Positions 57,980 to 64,000 of a stretch of DNA of 64,000 nucleotides are shown piece by piece. This DNA comes from Marsupella aquatica (taxonomy: Eukaryota; Marchantiophyta): assembly GCA_973895155.1 (NCBI GenBank), contig OZ316898.1, positions 4,960,001 to 5,024,000 of the forward strand, given 5' to 3'. The notes beneath the pieces are model-generated. The model made no database searches and had not been told where the DNA came from. It worked only from the letters and a program-made list of their open reading frames with translations. How positions within the stretch are numbered: the first letter of the stretch is position 1; each line of letters starts with the position of its first letter. The position numbers were made by a program, and so were the translations under genes.

Positions 57980-58880
57980 CGGCAACCCCCATCGCATTTT
58001 TCGAGGGAGGAACGATCCAGGATAGACGCAAATAGTTTGAGAGATGCTCCGATGGACCCTCAAACTCCATCGGAGCATCTCTCAAACTGACATAAATCTA
58101 ATAATGAATTTTACTCCCATGACACATTGCAATTTTTATGGCTAACCCCTGTCGCATGTTCCGGGGAAAGCAAACCCAGGATAGACACAAAGAGGTGAGA
58201 AGATGCTCCTATGGACTCATCCAACCCACCACTGACATAAACCCAATAATGAATTGTACTCCCATGACACAATTTGCAATTTTTATGGCTAAACCCCGTT
58301 GCATGTTCTGGGGAAAGAACACCCAGGATAGACATAATGAGGTGACATGATGCTCCGATGGACTCACTGAACCCTCCAGTGACACAAACCAATATTCAAT
58401 TGTACTCCCATCGCATGAGTTCCAATTTTTAGGGTAACCCCCATTGCATTTTCTGGGAAAGAAAGGCCAGGATAGACACAAGGAGTCTAAAAAGATGCTC
58501 CTATGGACTCATTCAACCCACCACCGACACAAACCAAATATTCAATTGTACTCCCATGGGATGATTTGCAATTTGTATGGTAACCCCCAATAATTTCCTG
58601 GGAATGAAAAGCCCTGATTGACACATGATTGAACTCTGATAGACTCATAGAACCCACCAATGACACAAACCAAATATTGAATTTTAAGACCTATGACACA
58701 ATTTGCAGTTTTGGTGGTAAACCAAATACTAAAGTGTACTCCCATGACAGTATTATTTTACAGTTTTTATGGTAACCCCCATTGGCAGTTTAGGGAAAGA
58801 AGAGCCCAGGTAGACACAAAGATTTGAGAAGAGGCTTGGATGCACTGATCAAACCACTTGACCAACACAAATCAAACATT
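57980..58880. repeat. Tandem array of about 145 bp, six units
   Basis: GATGCTCC(T/G)ATGGACTCA occurs at 58,202, 58,349 and 58,494, with relatives near 58,046, 58,633 and 58,833. Units share CCAGGATAGACACAA, CAACCCACCACTGACA, TGTACTCCCATGACACA and TGCAATTTTTATGG. Confidence 0.85.
58035..58087. repeat. Perfect 22-bp inverted repeat with 9-nt loop
   Basis: Left arm 58,035-58,056, loop CCCTCAAAC, right arm 58,066-58,087; all 22 positions pair. It lies in the first unit of the 145-bp array and contains that unit's GATGCTCCGATGGA core. Confidence 0.95.
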
Positions 58881-59195
58881 AGATTTTACTCCCACATCTA
58901 CCGCCCTCTACCTTGGGTGAGTCTCTTGAGGTCATCCTGTCTCAACCTGTCCCGCTCATGGTCACCTTTGATTTGTGTCAGCAAGAGATGCACCCGAAAT
59001 CTTTGTGTCTATGCGGGCTTTTTCTATAAATGAAGCTCACCAGCACTTTGCTGGATTTTTAGAGATGAAAGTGATTGTAACCGCTCGACATTGAGAAATG
59101 GAGGCGACTGGGTGCCGTTCCCTTATGCATGGCACTTACCTGATTGAAACTTCCCAAGCCTAGCTGGACTGGAGTGGGGCATGATTGTGATTCTT

Positions 59196-59290
59196 GAGTC
59201 AATTGAGATTGAAATTGCTAGAGTCAATTGAGATTGAAATTGCTAGAGTCAATTGAGATTGAAATTGCTAGAGCCAATTGAAGTTGCAAT
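59196..59290. repeat. 25-bp tandem repeat, 3.8 units
   Basis: Three identical 25-bp units (GAGTCAATTGAGATTGAAAT + TGCTA) and a diverged partial fourth. Confidence 0.97.
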
Positions 59291-60639
<1,349 letters not shown>

Positions 60640-60650
<11 letters not shown>

Positions 60651-60735
60651 GTGTGGAGAGTGGATTGAACCTTGGACCTCTTGGTTCTAGACTAATCCCC
60701 TGGCCAACTAACCAAAGCCAGTTCATGTGTGTTGC
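60640..60735 (-). mobile_element. Possible SINE head
   Basis: On the minus strand, TTTGGTTAGTTGGCC and GTCCAAGGTTCAATCC are spaced like degenerate pol III A and B boxes. No matching copy or clear tail was found, so the call is weak. Confidence 0.25.
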
Positions 60736-60940
60736 ACAAGTTGCTATCAACAGCTTCAAGGAATTTTGTGGCCCTCCACAACACTTTCTTGCATAAGACA
60801 ATAGAGGCTTGCTTCACGCACCCCACCCAAGAGCCCACCAAACAGCACCAATGGCAGCCTACTGCGCCTCAACAGGTACAGATGCTCTTACACATTCAAG
60901 GTCACAGTAGCCAGTGCAACTAAGTTTTTCCTTTTGTTTT

Positions 60941-61440
60941 TTTTGTGTCCATAGGCATGAAGGTGCATGCCCTGGATATTGGGGCCTAAAACCCTGGTGG
61001 ATATCTAGATTGAGAGCACACCGAAAGTTTGAGTGTGCCACTAACACTAAAAATCTTTACCAGGTGCATTGCTTGGGAAAATGCTGTTTTACCACAACAA
61101 GGCCAATAAACTGGGCTTTGCACAAGGATGACCCGTAAGTTACATTCATTTGATATTCATTCACTGTCTATGACTGGGAGCTAGGATGCTTCCCATCATC
61201 TAAACAATCAACTAAGGCAGCAATTGATCAGCCACATTGGGTCGAGTAGAGAACTTTTGCATTTTTATAAACCAAAACCACTCCTTGATGCTTCGCTGAG
61301 GTTGGAATTCTGGATTGAGCAGCATTATTGTAACACAGGAGTCTTTAGTAAAAAGCCTCAAGGCTGGAATACAGAGTATAAGAATATCTACAATATTGAG
61401 TATAATAGCCTCTGTGAGGATGCTACATAGGATGAGAGTG
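60941..61440 (+). pseudogene. Unrecognised exon-like open stretches
   Basis: A pyrimidine-rich tract and AG (60,953) precede an open stretch containing GYWGLKPWWISRLRAHRKFE and GKCCFTTTRPINWALHKDDP, which ends at GTAAGT (61,136). A second open stretch (61,224-61,430) has LLHFYKPKPLLDASLRLEFW. No known family; they may be exons of a decayed gene or transposon. Confidence 0.25.
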
Positions 61441-62924
61441 TGCATAAGTGCATACACTTGCCTACGGTAGACAACCTAAAGACAAGCAGGGTCAAGAAGC
61501 CTTGATTGTGTCCATCCAATTCTCCAGAATCAACATTTGTGTCTCAGGAGGTGTTTCTTTAACTTGAAATAATTATGGAGTAAAAAAAGTACTTGCAGTG
61601 CACTGAAGGTATTTCCAAGTCACGTATTTCCAAGTCACCTGAGATGGACGAGAGTGGAGACCAAATTGTTATAATTTTTTTCAACAGGAGTTGCAGGTTG
61701 AGCTGTCCCTTCTGTGCCAACAAATGGATAGTGCTTGTAAATAGTGTGTGCTCTATTTGGCATTCTTGAAAATAGAGGTTAGAGTCACTAGTATTGAATG
61801 AGATCAAATGGCCTACAGAACAAACTAAATAGTCAATGTTTCTCAAGCACTCCTTTGTGTTCTCCAGATGTAATACCCTCAGGCATTTATATCTGGAAAG
61901 CACTAGTATGAATGCTTTACAATACACATATTGCACAATATCTATTAATAAGAGATGTTATATTTGCATTTATTCTTCATTATTTTGATTCACATCTGAT
62001 TCTCTTTCCCTGATTTCTTACTTCGAATCCCCTGATTTTGTTTACCGTATATGTCTGTGTACTGTTATGACACTACGATTCTCATGTCTCAACCCTTGAG
62101 GTGCAAATGCTGAGCAATAGAAGAATACCGTCCCCACAATTTGGGTACTGCAGTTAGCCTTTGCTCAAAAGCAAATTTCCTCTTGAACACAATAAAACAG
62201 GGGGTGGCATCCAGAATACTGCTATAAACACACAAAATTCCAAAACAATTATTTAGTGTGCAATTTTAGCATGCACTATGGTATTAGGGGGTAGCACTAT
62301 ACATTGCCATCAAGTCTTAGAAAAGAAACCCAGCTTCATCTTACTTGTCAACGAGGTGCTAAACATTATCTAGTTGAGTGAAGACAACCAACCTACCAGG
62401 CCATTGCCACCAGGCTGCCCTTCTATTCAATTCTCCATGAGACTGTGACTAATGTCAATGCTACTCTACAACAAACCCAGAATATGAAGCCTGGCAAACA
62501 TGTTGACAAAGCTCCAAGCCAAGTATGCAGAGGCTTCTGTGGGCCACCCACCCAACACCAACTGACTTTATGCAAACTAGATTAAGCGTAAATTGTCCAA
62601 GTATTATCTGCCATTGTAGGACTGGTGATAGGAAGAGCACCCAACAGTATGTTACAGGAGTTGCTGGGTCTGGGCTCAAAAGCATAGTTAGAGGCTGTTT
62701 GCACAGAAGAACAGACACCTGCAGGGGTAGGGAGGAAGCTAATAATACAAAGGATAATAAGTGCAAGTGTACAAGGCGGACCCATAACCTCAAGAATGGG
62801 AACATCAGCGCTACTAGTACCTTAGATTGGGAGGATCACACTCCCAGACTTGGTTCTAGTCCTAGCTACTGGATCCAGAGGAGGCTGGTGCCTAGATGAC
62901 TGACTCTGACTCATTCCCAGGCCA
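61441..62924. other. Gene-poor stretch
   Basis: No gene or repeat family recognised. 62,461-62,899 is open on both strands in places without family features. Confidence 0.4.
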
Positions 62925-63040
62925 AGGCCCTTGGTTCAAATCTGCCCCCAGGTTCAAGCCTGGCCTGCTGCTGTCCACTGAGGCATTTTGCAAGGAACTG
63001 CTGGGTGTAGACCATCTAAGCCCTAAGATAAAACGTCCCA
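62925..63040. repeat. Short dispersed repeat, copy 1
   Basis: GGTTCAAATCTGCCCCCAGG, TCAAGCCTGGCCTGCTGCTG and GCAAGGAACTGCTGGGTGTA match 63,270-63,375. The GGTTCAAATC string resembles a pol III B box, so a SINE origin is possible. Confidence 0.7.
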
Positions 63041-63261
63041 ATTCAAGTCGAGAAATGCGAGTACTCAAGGAGCAAAGTATGGGCTTAATATATGGAGCAA
63101 GGAATATTAATTGAAACTGAACGTTTGGCACGATGGAGACTCGAGAATGAGAGCCAACTCGAATTCAACGGCGCTCCATCGCCCTTCCAAAAACGAAAAC
63201 AAAGAGGAAAAGAAGGAGAATGAGAGCCAAGCCTGCAAGCTGGGAAGTCCTTCGTGATTTC

Positions 63262-63390
63262 ACAGCTCCCAGGCTCAAATCTGGCCCAGGTTCAAACCTG
63301 GCCTGATGCTGTCCATTTGAGGCGTTTCGCAGGAGTTTCGCAAGGAACTGCCGGGAGTAGAGCATTATTAAGAATGGGGCTGTTTCGAGC
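63262..63390. repeat. Short dispersed repeat, copy 2
   Basis: GGCTCAAATCTGGCCCAGGT, TTCAAACCTGGCCTGATGCT and GCAAGGAACTGCCGGGAGTA correspond to copy 1. This copy overlaps the 3' end of the LRR reading frame. Confidence 0.75.
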
Positions 63391-64000
63391 CGAGGCGATG
63401 CCTTCACCACGCCTACTTCTCCGGTAACACTTTCCTCCTGTAGCTCTATAATTGCCGAAATCCACATCATCACTTTCCCATTCTGCACAATCAGTCTCTA
63501 TCCAGCCCAATGTTCGCAGTTCCGAATCACCTAGGAATGGACACTTATCAACACGTAGCAGAATCCTCTCCGCGGAAGCTTTGTGGGAGGACCGCCCCGG
63601 TTCTGTTTTCCTTGTCTCGATACTTCTGTCTTCCTGAGGCGCAAGGTCCTCTCCCCAACTATCTGGTACATTCTTCAATCTCTCGCAATCCTTAAGTATC
63701 ACTCGTCTCAGAGAGGAAATACGTCCTAAGCCGTGCGGAAGGGTCTCTATCCTGGTCCAACATCGAAGCCACAGAATTTCTAGAGATGATAGGTTCCCAA
63801 CTTCTTCCGGTATATTGCTTAGGCTGCTCCCGGCAATCCTCAGTGTTCTCAGTGAGTGAAGCAGCCCTATGCTCTTCGGGAGGGCTTCCAGGCGTTTGGC
63901 ATCCCATATGAATAATGTTTGAAGCGCCTTGAGTTCTCCGAAGTTTTCAGGCAGTGTATCGAGCTGCTTCAACATTTTCAGCTGAAGTTCTTCCAAAGAC
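63292..64000 (-). CDS. 3' part of a leucine-rich repeat protein, NLR-like
   Basis: A reading frame entering from the right edge and ending at TGA 63,292-63,294. It has about five LRRs of 23-25 residues of the plant disease-resistance type (TLPENFGELKALQTLFI, ALPKSIGLLHSLRTLRI, NIPEEVGNLSSLEILWL, TLPHGLGRISSLRRVIL, NVPDSWGED), then a charged tail of about 130 residues. No nucleotide-binding domain is inside the window, so NLR membership is an inference from repeat style. The last 28 or so codons lie inside a short dispersed repeat (63,262-63,390), which also supplies the stop. The original C-terminus may have been elsewhere. Confidence 0.75.
   Translation of the reverse strand, partial: SLEELQLKMLKQLDTLPENFGELKALQTLFIWDAKRLEALPKSIGLLHSLRTLRIAGSSLSNIPEEVGNLSSLEILWLRCWTRIETLPHGLGRISSLRRVILKDCERLKNVPDSWGEDLAPQEDRSIETRKTEPGRSSHKASAERILLRVDKCPFLGDSELRTLGWIETDCAEWESDDVDFGNYRATGGKCYRRSRRGEGIASARNSPILNNALLPAVPCETPAKRLKWTASGQV

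Overview
The window looks like nuclear DNA of a land plant, most likely a bryophyte. That placement is an inference. It rests on plant-type genes (a GT34 xylosyltransferase, two intronless TM9SF/EMP70 proteins, a plastid PHT4-type transporter, a relic of the plant FtsHi4 family, an LRR protein resembling bryophyte NLR repeats), introns of about 85-450 bases with GT-AG borders, and a Copia retrotransposon with a plant initiator-tRNA primer site. No tRNA or rRNA gene could be supported.

Layout. 163-1368 (-) is an intronless xyloglucan xylosyltransferase-like gene. 1.4-7.1 kb is repeat country: a 17-bp perfect hairpin, a 63-bp minisatellite, and a 3-kb block of 165-bp and 35-bp repeats that interrupts it. 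7.25-10.7 kb (+) holds a broken FtsHi4-like gene missing most of its AAA+ and M41 core. 10.7-18 kb is gene-poor. 19.28-21.28 kb (+) and 25.37-27.40 kb (-) are two convergent TM9SF paralogues. Behind the second lies a 299-bp tandem duplication, then degenerate repeats to about 31 kb and a gene-poor stretch with a composite dispersed repeat and a tRNA-like SINE candidate (32.8-33.7 kb). 34.38-39.84 kb (+) is a 15-exon PHT4-type transporter that I could splice completely. 41.04-41.90 kb is a partial copy of the 5' part of a small membrane-protein gene whose full copy lies at 53.72-54.8 kb. Between them is a complete, very young Copia element (43,092-48,717, minus orientation; 307-bp LTRs with 3 differences; 5-bp target duplication GTTTG). 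49.4-60 kb is dominated by tandem arrays. The right edge carries the 3' end of an LRR gene whose stop codon lies in a short dispersed repeat.

The most notable item is inside the Copia element. The space between the end of pol and the 3' LTR is filled by a 196-codon ORF on the opposite strand, overlapping pol tail-to-tail. It encodes a predicted N-terminal membrane segment, an F-box-like motif and a charged helical tail. This is a candidate antisense accessory gene.

The host genes are not an operon. XXT and TM9SF proteins both belong to the Golgi/secretory system, and PHT4 and FtsHi4 to plastids; nothing in the sequence shows that they are co-regulated.
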